Below, one piece after another: positions 14,001 through 24,403 of a stretch of DNA of 64,000 bases. Location of the stretch: the NCBI GenBank assembly GCA_907163375.1, contig CAJQUW010004788.1, positions 50,209 through 114,208 of the forward strand. Reading direction: 5' to 3'. Origin of the DNA: Prostheceraeus crozeri (Eukaryota > Platyhelminthes > Polycladida > Euryleptidae). The stretch's first letter is position 1; each line of letters opens with the position of its first letter. A program made the translations under genes and the position numbers. The notes under the pieces were generated by a model, which was not told the DNA's origin, made no database searches, and was given only the letters and a program-made list of their open reading frames with translations.

Positions 14001-14848
14001 TCCACCAGCTGAGAATTCTGGGAACACGCTTAATGGGTACGACCAAAGCGACGGGATTTGTTGGCTTCTCATTCTGCTTGAACTCCCTCATATCGCTGTC
14101 CTATGAGCTGCTGTTTGAAGAACGTCCACCGATGAAGTACGTGCTGAGCTACCGCTTCAGTCAAGACCATCTGGAGCTGTTATTCAATGCCATCAGAGGA
14201 TCGCTCGGCTGGAATAACAATCCAACAGCAAAGCAGTTGGAATATATAATGCGGCGACTTCATGCACGCGTTGGAATCCAGGGCGACTCTGCCGGAAATT
14301 GCCTCGATTTTTCAGAGGACAGCGAGGATCTCAGGCCCGTCGAAATCCTGGAGGACATGGATGAGATCCCAAGAAATTCGTTGTTTGTAAACAACGTCGT
14401 TAATTATATAGCAGGCTTTGTCGTTAGGAAGTTGCTGAAATTTGACCAATGTCCTGAATGTCGCTCGGCTTTGGTTTGCGATCCAAAGGACTCGGTGATG
14501 ATGGCGGAAGACCGCTACTTTTTACGCTTGAAGAACAATGGGGGTCTTCTTCTACCATCAAAAGACGTAGTGGATGTGTTGAAGATATGTGAGTCGATTT
14601 ACAGATCTTCCACTCTGCAAGAGTGTAAACCTGACCGGGTTTTTTTGAAACTGTATCCCAGGATCAGAGGGTCAGCGTTCTCCTCTGAACACATGATCCT
14701 GAATGATCATCGGCCTCGAATAGTGAGATCTCTTGTTACTGCTTATTGTAATATTCGGTCATTCCATGTCACAAGGGTTCACAATTTGAGTGACATAAAG
14801 TATTCTCGTCATCGCTTGACGAAGCAGATTCTTTTTAGATCACATTGA
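2013..14848 (+). CDS. P-element/THAP9-like transposase, five exons, 824 aa
   Basis: This is a cut-and-paste transposase acting in the nucleus on the inverted ends of its own element. Exons: 2013-2092, 8296-8762, 10186-10333, 11761-12454 and 13763-14848. All introns are GT-AG (donors gtgagt, gtgagt, gtaagt, gtaagt) and the phases join without a break. Residues 1-89 form a THAP zinc finger with C5, C10, C63, H66, the conserved W38 and P29, and AVPSIF at 84-89. A heptad-rich coiled coil follows at about 123-182. The segment around 222-240 contains the family motif HPRTLRTWLQGIDG. The RNase H-like acidic residues are probably D271 (VDGMSI), D363 (TLDGLSAN) and E601 (QDHLELLF). The motif DACHCLKLVRNN lies in exon 4. 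I see no internal stop or frameshift. Human THAP9 is somewhat longer (about 900 residues). The ATG at 8243 belongs to intron 1, not to the protein. Confidence 0.93.
3500..4234 (+). mobile_element. 5'-truncated LINE fragment (C-terminal reverse transcriptase region)
   Basis: This is a fragment of a non-LTR retrotransposon in intron 1 of the P-element transposase. The protein shows the region after the RT fingers/palm, with FCYLGDMLG, a RRLRWYGHVQRMD stretch and GRPKKRWLDNI, all typical of LINE ORF C-termini. Near 4130 the frame shifts by one. The remaining end of the protein (CGRPTLATRGKED, stop near 4217) is in the other plus-strand frame. The palm with its catalytic aspartates and the endonuclease are missing, so it cannot move on its own. 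I am not sure of the clade; it is RTE-like in flavour. No clear target duplication was found. Confidence 0.8.
4638..4929 (+). CDS. unrecognised open frame in intron 1 of the P element
   Basis: A plus-strand frame stays open for about 97 codons. Its second half begins at an ATG (4729) and is rich in lysine and arginine (for example SPTIKRKRDVFPRV) before a TGA. I do not recognise it. It could be a cryptic exon of the transposon, a piece of an older element, or a chance frame; an ORF of this length is expected several times in 64 kb at this GC content. Confidence 0.2.
5277..5947. mobile_element. hAT-like non-autonomous element (MITE), 671 bp
   Basis: The left end begins CAGTGGCGGGCAACC, a very common type of hAT terminus. 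The inverted right end reads CATTGTTGTGCAACG, matching at about 10 of 15 positions. GGGCCAC-type repeats sit just inside both ends. The flanks are CAATAGGC on the left and CAATAGAC on the right, an 8-bp duplication with one change, as hAT transposases make. No transposase is encoded. It lies in intron 1 of the P-element transposase, so it was inserted into that element or one of its ancestors. Confidence 0.6.
8800..9771 (+). repeat. dispersed degenerate ~20-mer in intron 2 of the P element
   Basis: A motif like TGAAGTTAGYGGAACCA recurs at about 8800, 8947, 9421, 9582 and 9752. Inverted forms occur at about 8934-8945 and 9115-9128. Spacing is irregular, so it is not a simple tandem array. It may be a remnant of a decayed repeat or a set of protein-binding sites; the sequence alone does not decide. 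Confidence 0.45.
12455..12559 (+). other. in-frame read-through of the last intron (possible retained-intron isoform)
   Basis: If the fourth intron (12455-13762) is not removed, translation continues in frame for 34 codons to a TGA at 12557-12559. That would give a product of about 497 residues with the THAP domain, coiled coil and first two acidic residues but without E601. In Drosophila, retention of the last P intron gives a shortened repressor; whether this happens here is inference. Confidence 0.35.
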
Positions 14849-14919
14849 TGCAACTTTCCTGTTTTTAATTTCACATTTAAAGCTGACAATGACATTCTAG
14901 CGGCTTCTTTGTGTGTTAC

Positions 14920-15380
14920 AAACCTGACTTGTGTATTATGTATAATATGCATTCATATTCTAATGCATACACGTCTTCGTATCTTGTGATTTTTGTATAT
15001 ATTTATTGCTTCTTGCTTCTGACTTGTGTTTTATGTGTAATCCGTATTGACATTTTAATGCATAGACGTCTTCGTATCGTTGGATTTTTGTAATATACTC
15101 GTATCTATTGCTTCTCGCACATCATGCTCGAAATATGTCAACACTAGCATAAATGTATTTGATAATAAGTGTTTTACATGGTGTCCGTCTGAGCTGCATA
15201 TGTGCAGTGCTATCTAGCGGTATCTATGCATTGTAGCTCTGACTTGTGTTTATGTATAGAACTTTTGATTTTTTAATATACTTGATTGCTTATTTTTTCT
15301 TTGCCTCGTAATGTTGTATTGTACATACATACTCGAAGCATGTCTCTACTAGAAAGTAATGTATTCGATAATAAATATTT
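14920..15380 (+). repeat. degenerate repeats in the 3' region of the transposase gene, with a poly(A) signal
   Basis: The phrase TGACTTGTGTNTTATGT recurs near 14927, 15021 and 15240. Each copy is followed by related TTTTTGTAATATA-type and CTCGAAATATGTC-type segments, so about three degenerate units of unequal length follow the stop codon. An AATAAA at 15370-15375 is a plausible polyadenylation signal for the transposase mRNA. Confidence 0.45.
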
Positions 15381-15909
15381 TAGAATAATATTTGTCGTTT
15401 TCGATGGAGCAACTTAATCCACTATAAGTTACGTTGTCATATCTGGCATGTTAGCTGATGTCTGTGCTCTCATGAATTTTCAAGTCTTCGATAGCTGGTG
15501 ATGTTCAGATAAATGACATGCCTATCAACTGACTAAAAGTCTATTCTTGATGATGGCGTATGGCTGACTCCCTAACGTACATGATGTCACGCGAGAAATT
15601 TCGGAAATGTAGTGGGCATATTACCTAAAATTGAATTAAATTTTTCACCGCCTGGTTTTAGTTTGGGGCGGTTTTATAGCCGTGATTGCTTAAAAAGTGG
15701 CTAATCAATATCATAGCAAGCAATTATTGCCTGTTCAGAATAAAATATTCGGCCGGTAAATAAAGTAGTTTTAGAGATTGATGAATCTCGCAGGATTCTT
15801 CAGAAAGATCATGTTTATATCCACCCAAACTAAAAAAGCACGACAGTTTTCCTGTTGAAATACTTATTTTTGCAAAATTATATAGGCCTAGTTCAAAGTA
15901 TTGGTGAGG

Positions 15910-16097
15910 GCTGAAAAACGACCTATCTGTCGGCCAAAAATAAGTTTTTACTTTGCAGCATGTGTAAGTGACCCTGCCAGCCACTTCAACAAGCGATCAA
16001 CAAAAATTTTGACCATACGCCTGATGCAATGAGCTGGTTCTCCGACATATTGCGAATTATTAATATTTTTGGTCTGACAGATAGGTTATTTTTCTGC
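15910..16097. repeat. subterminal inverted repeat pair in the P element
   Basis: The sequence at 15910-15935 contains ACCTATCTGTC. The sequence at 16071-16097, read on the other strand, contains AACCTATCTGTC, with further matches on both sides (about 22 of 26 positions). The spacer is about 135 bases. It lies 0.5-0.7 kb inside the right end. P elements have internal inverted repeats that enhance transposition; I saw no matching copy near the left end. Confidence 0.4.
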
Positions 16098-16559
16098 TTT
16101 CTTAATAAATTAGACCGGTATTTCAGCGCTCAGACAAGCTAGCGTCCTGCACCTTACCAGGTCATCAAAAACAAAGTGGCACACCAGAGTTTATCAAACT
16201 GTGTAAAATATCACAAGACGACAATTCGGTAGTCTAATTCACGAAAACGTTCTAAATTCATTTCCATATGTACATGTGCTTCAGAATGTTGACTTCTCTT
16301 GATACATTATCGATGAGCGTGGAGAATCCTGATCATCAAACATGCTTATTTTGTCTAAATCAGTTTATCGCTAATTGAATACAGAAGTTAAGAAATGCAG
16401 ATACGCAATTTCGATCAGCTGAATCCAATGACATTCCTCTCTGTGATTGGTTCCCTCATAAAATCCAATCCTTGGCAAGTTTGTCGCGTGTGATGAAGGT
16501 GACCTTGTAATCGGTTAGCGCGTGTGTCTCTGTGCCATCGAGAACAATTAAGTTCGGTG

Positions 16560-16605
16560 TGTCAGCCATTCTAGTCCTTCTCGTGTAGTAATATCTATTT
16601 CTGTG
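16560..16605 (-). repeat. right terminal inverted repeat of the P element
   Basis: Read inward on the minus strand it begins CACAGAAATAGATAT and reaches ACTAGAATGG about 30 bases in. It pairs with the left end at 1900. The element stops immediately before the second GCTATCAC. Confidence 0.8.
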
Positions 16606-16613
16606 GCTATCAC
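16606..16613. other. 8-bp target-site duplication GCTATCAC, right copy
   Basis: It is identical to 1892-1899. LTR sequence resumes at 16614 at the position corresponding to 23569 of the unsplit copy. Confidence 0.92.
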
Positions 16614-17448
16614 TTCGCGCACACCAAAACACACATCGATGTGTGGCTTCGATTCAATGTATGCACTATACAGTGAGCAATGCCGAGGAGAGGATGTGAA
16701 ATCATCAAGTGAACTAATTTTCGTACGCCTGCTGCTTTCTTTAATAATGATTGGAAGGGTCAACATTATGGAGAAAACTTGTTGGGCAGTGATCTGAATT
16801 CTTCGAATCTGTAGGAATTTTGGCAATCGAAGCATTTTACTGGAACTCACATTAATCCGCAAGCGACGCACGACTTTTTTCCTATCTCTGTAAGGTATTA
16901 GGAATTCCTTCTTGCCCACCTAATAGGTTCCACAATGTGCCGTCCATTTCGTATTAATCACACTTCTAGCAAACCGAAGCAGATAAACAAAATATTTAAT
17001 TCTGTGGTGCAAACAATCCACAGAAATTTTGCTGCATGTCTTCTGACATCTGTGCTGATGCTTGACATAATCATTAGACATGTGCTGAGGTATACATGTA
17101 GAGTGTTTTCGTGGATATGAGCAATGCAAGTCGCTCATTTTCTAAATAATACATTATCATTATTGTCTGTCATCCCTCAAAATCATCCCTCACAAGATGC
17201 AGAGAACTACTATAGTAATACTAATAGTAACTAACATTCCTGTGAACGGTACACCGGTTCTCAGGCGATGCACCGAAAGTGAGAATTTCGACGAATTTGA
17301 TATTTTACTGTCTTATTTTGATCATAGGAAGAAAGAATTTAAGCATGCAACAAATCAAGAGCATAGTTCAATACTGAAGACTACTTGCTAATTGCCGCGA
17401 AAATGCATGGTGAACCTAATATGCCAATAAATTTTTTCTTTCACAACA
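16614..17448 (-). repeat. LTR copy, proximal part (3' LTR, after the P insertion)
   Basis: This stretch matches 23569-24403 without gaps and with about three differences by eye. With 1630-1899 it gives 1105 bases, exactly the length of the other LTR. Short open frames on both strands are shared by the two copies and reflect the repeat, not genes. Confidence 0.88.
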
Positions 17449-20400
17449 ACTGAGTGGGCTGTTGATTCAGTTATACCATAAAAGTCGGGCCTCTTCCGTA
17501 GCCTTTCAGGATAGCGCCTCGGATTCGGTGGCTGTTTAGATTCCGCTGATGCTGATGTTGGAAATTGAGATCTCTGAAAATGCTGTGATGGAACATGATG
17601 AGGATAGGAATAGTAGGGGGAATTATGGGAGTCATCGTACTCAAGACATGCAGGACTAGACCTCCTTGATTCTCCTGCCGGCAACACACTGATCCTATTT
17701 AAATGTACAGAATCTATCTTAGATGTATCTAAGTACTGTAACTTCACTGAGAATTGATTGTTTTTGCTCAAAACTACTGCTTCTTTTCCTTTTTCCACGA
17801 ACTTTCCTTTAAAAGGATTACGTGCTAACACATGCTGCCCTGGTTTGATGTTGACGTCAGAGCCATTACTGTAAGTTGTCATTCTTCCGGATAACTTTTG
17901 AGTGCACGTTTCATACAAAGTACTCCTACTTAAATCACTGGCTGGAGGAGTAATGCCGATAACCTTGAAATTAAAGAACAGGTCTGTTGGACGACAGGCA
18001 GTTGCTGAATGTATCGATGTACGGTAATTCAATAAAACTGAAGGTAATGCCGAAACCCATCTAGACCGATCTATACCTCTGTCTGTCAGGTAAGAAAATA
18101 TACTCTTTTGAATGGTGCCATTAAATCTTTCGCAACAGCCGTTACTTTTTGGGGAATAAGCACGGGTAGTCATCCAACTGACATTGAAGTTATGTAAAAA
18201 AGTACGAAATTCTGAGCTACAAAATTGCGTGCACCGGTCAGACAAAACTGCATTTGGAAACCCAGTGAAACTGAACACCTTCTTGCAATCAACAATTAGA
18301 GATTGCGCGGTCATATCTTTAACCGGTTCGACAAAAGCATACCTTGAATAGGTATCAATAAATGTGATGAAGTATCTGAAACCTTCGGACATAGGTAGGG
18401 GACCTACGAAGTCGAGAGCTATGACCTCCAAAGGAGCTTTCGTTATGATCGGTAAATTTTGTGGTTTCAAAAACTGTGGACGAGTCAGAGCACAAATACG
18501 ACAGCTTTTCACAAAATCAGAAATATCTTTGTAATCTCATGGCCAAAAGAAATTTTCATGTAGAGTTTCTATCGTAGAGGTTATCCCTTTGTGCAAGCCA
18601 TGACACAGCGTAAGTAGCTTCAAACGATAGCTAAATGGGACAAAAATCAAATTCTTGACATTGTACAAAGTTTTCTCTCTCAGCTTTAATTTTTTCCTCA
18701 TGTTCCATAAGTTATAACTGACAGACGGGGGTTTGTGTTCGTTGCCTAGGCTATTGGAAACCGCCCTGACCTCGGGGTCAAACGACTGAGCCCGCCTTAC
18801 CTCATCTACACTTATCAAAACTGGATCATCAATCAATGCGTTAACTCTGGAGGGCTACTGCGTTGTTTTTTCTTGGTCGATATTCAACAGTAAAATCCAT
18901 GTTTTGTAAAGAAAGTCTCCATCGTATCAATTTTGGAGTAGCTTTGTCAGAATTGAATAGGTACTGCAACGATTTGTGGTCTGAATAGACTTTGAATTTT
19001 CTCCCTTGTAAAAACATCTTTGACCTTGTTATACCCCAATAAACTGCTAACGCTTCCTTCTCGGTTATGTCATAGTTGACTTCGGATTTTATCAACTTTC
19101 TAGAGAGAAATGAAACTGGTCGACCATCACTTGTTTCTACAACTGCAGCGATACACTCATTAGACGCATCAGTTTTGAGAACTAATTCTTCATCAGGCTT
19201 GGGAAGCACCAATACAGCTCTACGCAAACTTTCTTTTATCTAACTGAAACTGTTGGTCAACTCAACTGACCAAAAATCGATTTTAGGGTTGGTGATCACG
19301 TTATCTGCGATTAGCAACTGCTTCATTTTGAATAACGGATTCATGACATCGCTGAAATGGTCGATGAACTTTGAAAAATAGGTCGCCATGCCTATGAAGC
19401 GCTCTAATGACTTGAAATCATTTGGTAAGGTAAAATCCAATATTCCAGATAACCTTTCTTCAGTAGGCTGGACGCTACCGTCAATCACTTTAACACCCAA
19501 AAAATCTATCTCTGAAAGGTGGAATTTGCATTTCTTACGATTGAGTCCAAGACCTGACTGGCGAATTTTTGACAAAACCTGCCTAAGAATATCATCATGT
19601 TTTTCTTTTTTTTCGGCGTATATTAAGAGATCATCCAGGTAAACTAAGCAACCGCTTATATCTCTTGAAAAGATTATTCATAATCCGTGAACATACTGCG
19701 ACAGCGTTTTTGAGCCCGAATGGCAATCGTGTGAATTGCCAGAGCTGGCCTAGCGCAGAAAAGGCGGTTTTAGCCATATCAGATTCACTTAGTGGTATCT
19801 GGTGGTAAAATTGACTAAAATCCAGTTTGTTAAAAATTTTAGCTGTACTGAGTTTTGAGATAAGCTCGTCAATTATTGCTAGAGGAAACGCATCGAAGAC
19901 TGTTTGAGAGTTGACTGGCTTGTAATTAATTGTCATACGTTTGCTACCATCCTTTTTGTTTACTATGACTGGAGCACATCTCCAAGGACTTTGACTAGGC
20001 TCAATAACACCCGCTTTTAGGAGCTCTGAAATTTTTTCCTTAACAAATTTTTCATGTGGGGTTGGTAACTGCCGGACTGGAGCCCTCTTAGGCTTTTCAT
20101 CAATGATTGGAATGATCTCATTGGGTGTATAATTTTGCAATACAGAATCCTTCAAATCTTTGTCGAAGATGTCCTGAAACTCATCAATGCAATCTGGACT
20201 TATCGAAAATATACAATTTTCAGCTAGTGACATGGAAAACGGCAAGGATCGCAGGAGGTCCATGCCTAGCACTGCATCAGGAACTAAGTCCCCAACATAG
20301 AAAGTTACCTTTCGATTCAAGTTAGCGATGCTCAACATACCATGTACCACGTGATCAAGATTAATAGAATCTCCGCTGGCTGACATAACAACTGTTCCTT

Positions 20401-21307
20401 CCCTCATGGTTTTAGATAACTCAAGCCTGTCAACAAGGCTATTGCTCAGAATCGACTTCGATGAGCCAGTATCTATCAGGAACCGTACAGGTTTTCCGTT
20501 CAACGTACCATCAATGTATGGTAAATTTGCATAGTTTGTGGAATTCATCATGAATAGCGATTTGATATCTTTTTGTTTTTTGAAACAATTTTCTTCGCGA
20601 TGTCCATTCTTTTTACAGTATGTACATATGTTTTTTTCCTTTTTCTTGCAAAACTTTGCAATATGTCCGTACTCTAAACAGTGATAGCAATGTATCGATT
20701 TGGCATCATGTTCATGTTGGACTTTTTTATTTGTCCGAACCACTGGGGTCACAAAGGCAGAGTTGTCTGACAATTTCGATAAGTCACTTTCAGCCTGCTC
20801 AATACTTGTTGCTCTGTTCACAGCATCAGTAAGCTTTATGTTTCCTACTTCAAGTAGTTTCTCTGTCACTTTTGGGTTTGATACACCTGTTATCAGTTGG
20901 TCTCGGATTAACTGGTTAGGAATTTTGTCTACGATCGCATCCTCAAAGTCACATGAACTTGCTAGCCCAGTCAAACGAACTACATACTTCGATATAGTCT
21001 CATCAGGTTGTTGCTTAGCATTAAAAAATTTGAATCTTTCAATCACAACTGACTTGATTGGCTTCATGTGAGCACGTAGGGCATTGATCATTTTTGGGGT
21101 AGTTGATACATCAGTACCCAAATTGGAAACCAAACTTCTAGTAGGTAATCCGGCTACCACTAAGAATAGCTTTCTTTTATCTTCGTCATCGATCTTGGGG
21201 TTAGTCAAAGAACAAAAGTCTTCAAAAGCATGTACCCATATTTCAAAGGAGTTAATGTCAATAGAATCTAGTTCTATTTCTCTTGGGGGCTTTATCGAAT
21301 GAGCCAT
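17388..21307 (-). mobile_element. gag-pol coding span of the Ty3/gypsy-type element (fossil)
   Basis: From the right, on the minus strand, it shows a gag region, two retroviral-type zinc knuckles (CYHCLEYGHIAKFC and CTYCKKNGHREENC), a protease with LIDTGSS, reverse transcriptase, RNase H and integrase with the HHCC-to-DDE order of Ty3/gypsy elements. Gag and pol appear to share one frame at the start. The span is broken, with about four breaks. The end of the integrase frame runs into the LTR. The two-knuckle fused layout resembles the Mag-like branch, but that is a guess without a tree. Confidence 0.85.
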
Positions 21308-21357
21308 GACGTAGGCCTACAGCTAGCAGACAGACGTATTGTACGTACCAGAAGAAA

Positions 21358-21417
21358 GTTAAATGATACCAGTATATAGTTAAATAATACCAGTATATAG
21401 TTAAATAATACCAGTAT
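21358..21417 (+). repeat. three copies of a 22-bp direct repeat in the leader of the LTR element
   Basis: The unit AGTTAAATAATACCAGTATAT occurs three times head to tail, with one base change in the first copy. It lies between the gag start (21307 on the minus strand) and the pogo insertion. Confidence 0.8.
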
Positions 21418-21564
21418 GCCGCCGGCAAGTGAAAAGAGAACGTAAGAGATCGCCAAGTTTGTTGCATGAAGATATGAAAACGACTTGTGTATGCAACGAG
21501 AAACTCTTTATTCAGCGGCGGCATGCACAATACATTTATACATGTAGAAACGGTGCGGTGAATA

Positions 21565-23231
21565 CAGTAAAACCTGTCTGTAATGGACACCATTTTCGGT
21601 GGATCAAAGTGTCCATTGAGAACAGGTGTCCATTATGTAAAGGTATCAGTAAGTGGTAGCTAAAATGTTTATCTCGGCATAAGCTTTGCAAAGAATCAGC
21701 GTATTCGATTATTATAATTTTGTTAATGTACTTGTAGGCGCGGCCCCATTGTCCAAAATATGTTATCTCCTTAAATTGTCCACAATGATTCCATTTATCG
21801 TGATAATATTATCATATCATTTTGTTATTATTTCAAAAAATATCAAATAACTAATATTCTGATAATGTCGATTATATAGTGGATCATTCAAGAATCTAGG
21901 ATAATCATCATATTTGAATTTATTGATATTTATTGATATTATTGATATACGTGTACATATTTATGAATTCATATTATTTTTCAAAAAAATAATTTCACTG
22001 TGGTTTAAAGTAATTATCAATCGTAGTTTGTTTGGTCACCGTCATAGTTTCATCTGCATCATTCGAAATCGTTCTTGAAGAGTAGTTAACATCTCTACAC
22101 TGTCCGTATCTTTCGATTCCACCGCTCTTCGTAGTAGGTCCTTCAATTGATCTTGGTATTCACTCCATGATTTGAGAGTTCACAGTTCTATCAGTCGGTC
22201 GGTCCAGTCACTTACAACTTCCTCTGGAACTTCAGCACTTTCTCCGCTGAGGACGATCTGGGATATGCCGTGTCGCTGTTGGAAAGCATACAGCCAACCG
22301 TTACTTGCGCTGAACTGAGAAATTCCTAGTTCTTTCGCTATCATCGCTGCCTTTTCCTGTATCATCCGGCCTGTGAGAGGAATATTCTTGGATCTCGCTG
22401 ATCGAAACCAATCCCACGTCTTTTCGTTGATTTCAGGATATGCTTGACGTTTTCCGACAATTTTGCGGCGGCTTGAACTCATTTCACCGGAAGAGAAACT
22501 CTCTAAAATTTCCTTTTTCTTTCCGAGGATGTTGCCTATCTGACTCTTGCCTACTTTCAACTCTTCGGCAATTTTCTGATGGACAGGCCTTTCTCACTCA
22601 AACGAATGCATTTGACTTTTTCTGAAATAGGTAGCATTGATCGCTTGCGGGACGTCATGATGACTTGTAACCAAATTAGAAAGTGATGAAATTGGTTTAA
22701 TTCTCCAGCCAGTCTAACAATGGAGTGAGTTGCCAGCGTGTTGACCAGTCAAGCTTGTTTACTTAAGCAACGAATGTTGGTGTTGTCGGCTTCGTAAGAT
22801 CGTCCATCTCGATCTTTTCATTTCGGCTCTCTTGAAGATGCTTGAAAGTGATGGTGTTGGTTGTGTTTACTTTGGCCGGGCGATGATGAACGCTTGTTGT
22901 CAATCATCCTAGCATATTCACTTAATCATCTTTCTTTGTTACTGAATCGTTGCAGTGTCTGCTTTCCACGTTATAAAACTGAAGTGTTTACACAAATGGA
23001 CAATAGTGTCCACTTGAAAAGAAATTAGATGGAAATTCGACAAGGTGTGCCAATTATGATGTCCACATCACGCAGGTAATTTGTGAGAAAATGCTGTCCA
23101 TTGTCCACGTTAAGCAGGTGTCCATTATGAAAAGGGGCATTTCAATGGCAAACAGCATTTATGCAGGACAAACTGTCCACTGAGAACGAGTGTCCATTAT
23201 GGAGAGGGTCCATTGTAAGCAGGTTTTACTG
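21565..23231 (-). mobile_element. pogo/Tigger-type DNA transposon, internally deleted, 1.67 kb
   Basis: The ends are inverted: CAGTAAAACCTGTCTGTAAT on the left and, read inward, CAGTAAAACCTGCTTACAAT on the right. A TA dinucleotide flanks each side (21563-21564 and 23232-23233), as for Tc1/mariner/pogo elements. Several extra copies of a GTCCATTATG-like motif lie inside both ends. The encoded protein keeps the N-terminal DNA-binding part and a C-terminal tail but lacks the DDE domain, so this copy depends on a complete relative. It is inserted in the leader of the LTR element. Confidence 0.88.
22042..22658 (-). pseudogene. remnant of pogo/Tigger transposase (CENP-B-like DNA-binding part plus C-terminal tail)
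   Basis: The protein starts MTSRKRSMLPISEKVKCIRL on the minus strand at 22658. A frameshift near 22570 moves it into the frame with KVGKSQIGNILGKK. Together these give the psq-type helix-turn-helix followed by a CENP-B-type DNA-binding domain (TWDWFRSARSKNIPLTG, then AKELGISQFSASNGWLYAFQ). After the segment ending DWTDRLIEL there is a TGA. The same frame then continues with a tail containing DQLKDLLRRAVESKDTDSVE to the final stop at 22042-22044. The whole DDE nuclease, about 200 residues in relatives, is absent, so the sequence jumps from the linker to the tail. Confidence 0.85.
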
Positions 23232-23298
23232 TATCAGTTCACTCAGTGTTATCGGACAGACGGACATGAATCATGATGACGTAGTCACACGCACGACA

Positions 23299-24403
23299 CA
23301 CCGCCAGAGCATGAGAGTATCGTAAATCCAAATCTGATAGTTTGCAAACCACAGAATTAGATTCATCTGCGCGCGCTTCGGTTTCCTAGAAAGGAAGAAT
23401 TGTATGTAACCTAACCTTAATATCGAAATAGCACATCACGGAATTAGACAACTTGCTCCTTCTCGAATGGATAATTCGTGTATCGCTTGCTATTGGAAAT
23501 GGTAAACAATAAGCTGTCAGCAAAGGACACCAGAGCCAGTGAGAGATGCGTGCGTGCTGTGCTATCACTTCGCGCACACCAAAACACACATCGATGTGTG
23601 GCTTCGATTCAATGTATGCACTATACAGTGAGCAATGCCGAGGAGAGGATGTGAAATCATCAAGTGAACTAATTTTCGTACGCCTGCTGCTTTCTTTAAT
23701 AATGATCGGAAGGGTCAACATTATGGAGAAAACTTGTTGGGCAGTGATCTGAATTCTTCGAATCTGTAGGAATTTTGGCAATCGAAGCATTTTACTGGAA
23801 CTCACATTAATCCGCAAGCGACGCACGACTTTTTTCCTATCTCTGTAAGGTATTAGGAATTCCTTCTTGCCCACCTAATAGGTTCCACAATGTGCCGTCC
23901 ATTTCGTATTAATCACACTTCTAGCAAACCGAAGCAGATAAACAAAATATTTAATTCTGTGGTGCAAACAATCTACAGAAATTTTGCTGCATGTCTTCTG
24001 ATATCTGTGCTGATGCTTGACATAATCATTAGACATGTGCTGAGGTATACATGTAGAGTGTTTTCGTGGATATGAGCAATGCAAGTCGCTCATTTTCTAA
24101 ATAATACATTATCATTATTGTCTGTCATCCCTCAAAATCATCCCTCACAAGATGCAGAGAACTACTATAGTAATACTAATAGTAACTAACATTCCTGTGA
24201 ACGGTACACCGGTTCTCAGGCGATGCACCGAAAGTGAGAATTTCGACGAATTTGATATTTTACTGTCTTATTTTGATCATAGGAAGAAAGAATTTAAGCA
24301 TGCAACAAATCAAGAGCATAGTTCAATACTGAAGACTACTTGCTAATTGCCGCGAAAATGCATGGTGAACCTAATATGCCAATAAATTTTTTCTTTCACA
24401 ACA
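23299..24403 (-). repeat. complete LTR copy (5' LTR of the minus-strand element), 1105 bp
   Basis: This is the uninterrupted copy of the repeat also found at 1630-1899 plus 16614-17448. It contains a single GCTATCAC at 23561-23568 where the other copy holds the P element. The plus-strand right end is CTTTCACAACA. Its flank at 24404 begins AGACTGATC, with no matching duplication beside 1630. Confidence 0.88.

Larger units (their letters stand above)
1900..16605 (+). mobile_element. P-element-like (THAP9-type) DNA transposon, 14.7 kb, apparently complete
   Basis: The ends are short inverted repeats. The left begins CATAGAAATAAATAT and the right, read inward, begins CACAGAAATAGATAT; a second shared block, ACTAGAATGG, lies about 30 bases in from each end. 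GCTATCAC flanks both sides as an 8-bp duplication, and the LTR copy at 23299-24403 is the paralogous empty site. Inside is a five-exon transposase gene on the plus strand, and every family landmark I know is present. At 14.7 kb it is far longer than the 2.9-kb Drosophila P element, mostly because of a 6.2-kb first intron that has itself taken in a LINE fragment and a hAT-like element. The insertion is younger than the LTR element it splits. Confidence 0.93.
1630..24403 (-). mobile_element. Ty3/gypsy-type LTR retrotransposon (fossil), split by a P element and carrying a pogo insertion
   Basis: This element runs on the minus strand. Its 1105-bp direct repeats lie at 23299-24403 (5' side of the element) and at 1630-1899 plus 16614-17448 (3' side). 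Between them the coding span, about 17388-21307, shows gag, two CCHC zinc knuckles, an aspartic protease (DTGSS), reverse transcriptase, RNase H and a DD35E-type integrase, in the usual Ty3/gypsy order. The coding region is broken, with about four breaks. The two repeats differ at about four positions by eye, so the insertion is young. One repeat is interrupted by the P element and the leader by a pogo-type element. I found no clear target duplication at the outer ends. The outer minus-strand end begins TGTTGTGAAAG as expected, but the other terminus does not show the usual CA. Confidence 0.85.

Noticed and set aside
16548-17391. Small genes on both strands within the LTR
   Set aside because: The same frames occur in both LTR copies and have no coding signature beyond the repeat itself.
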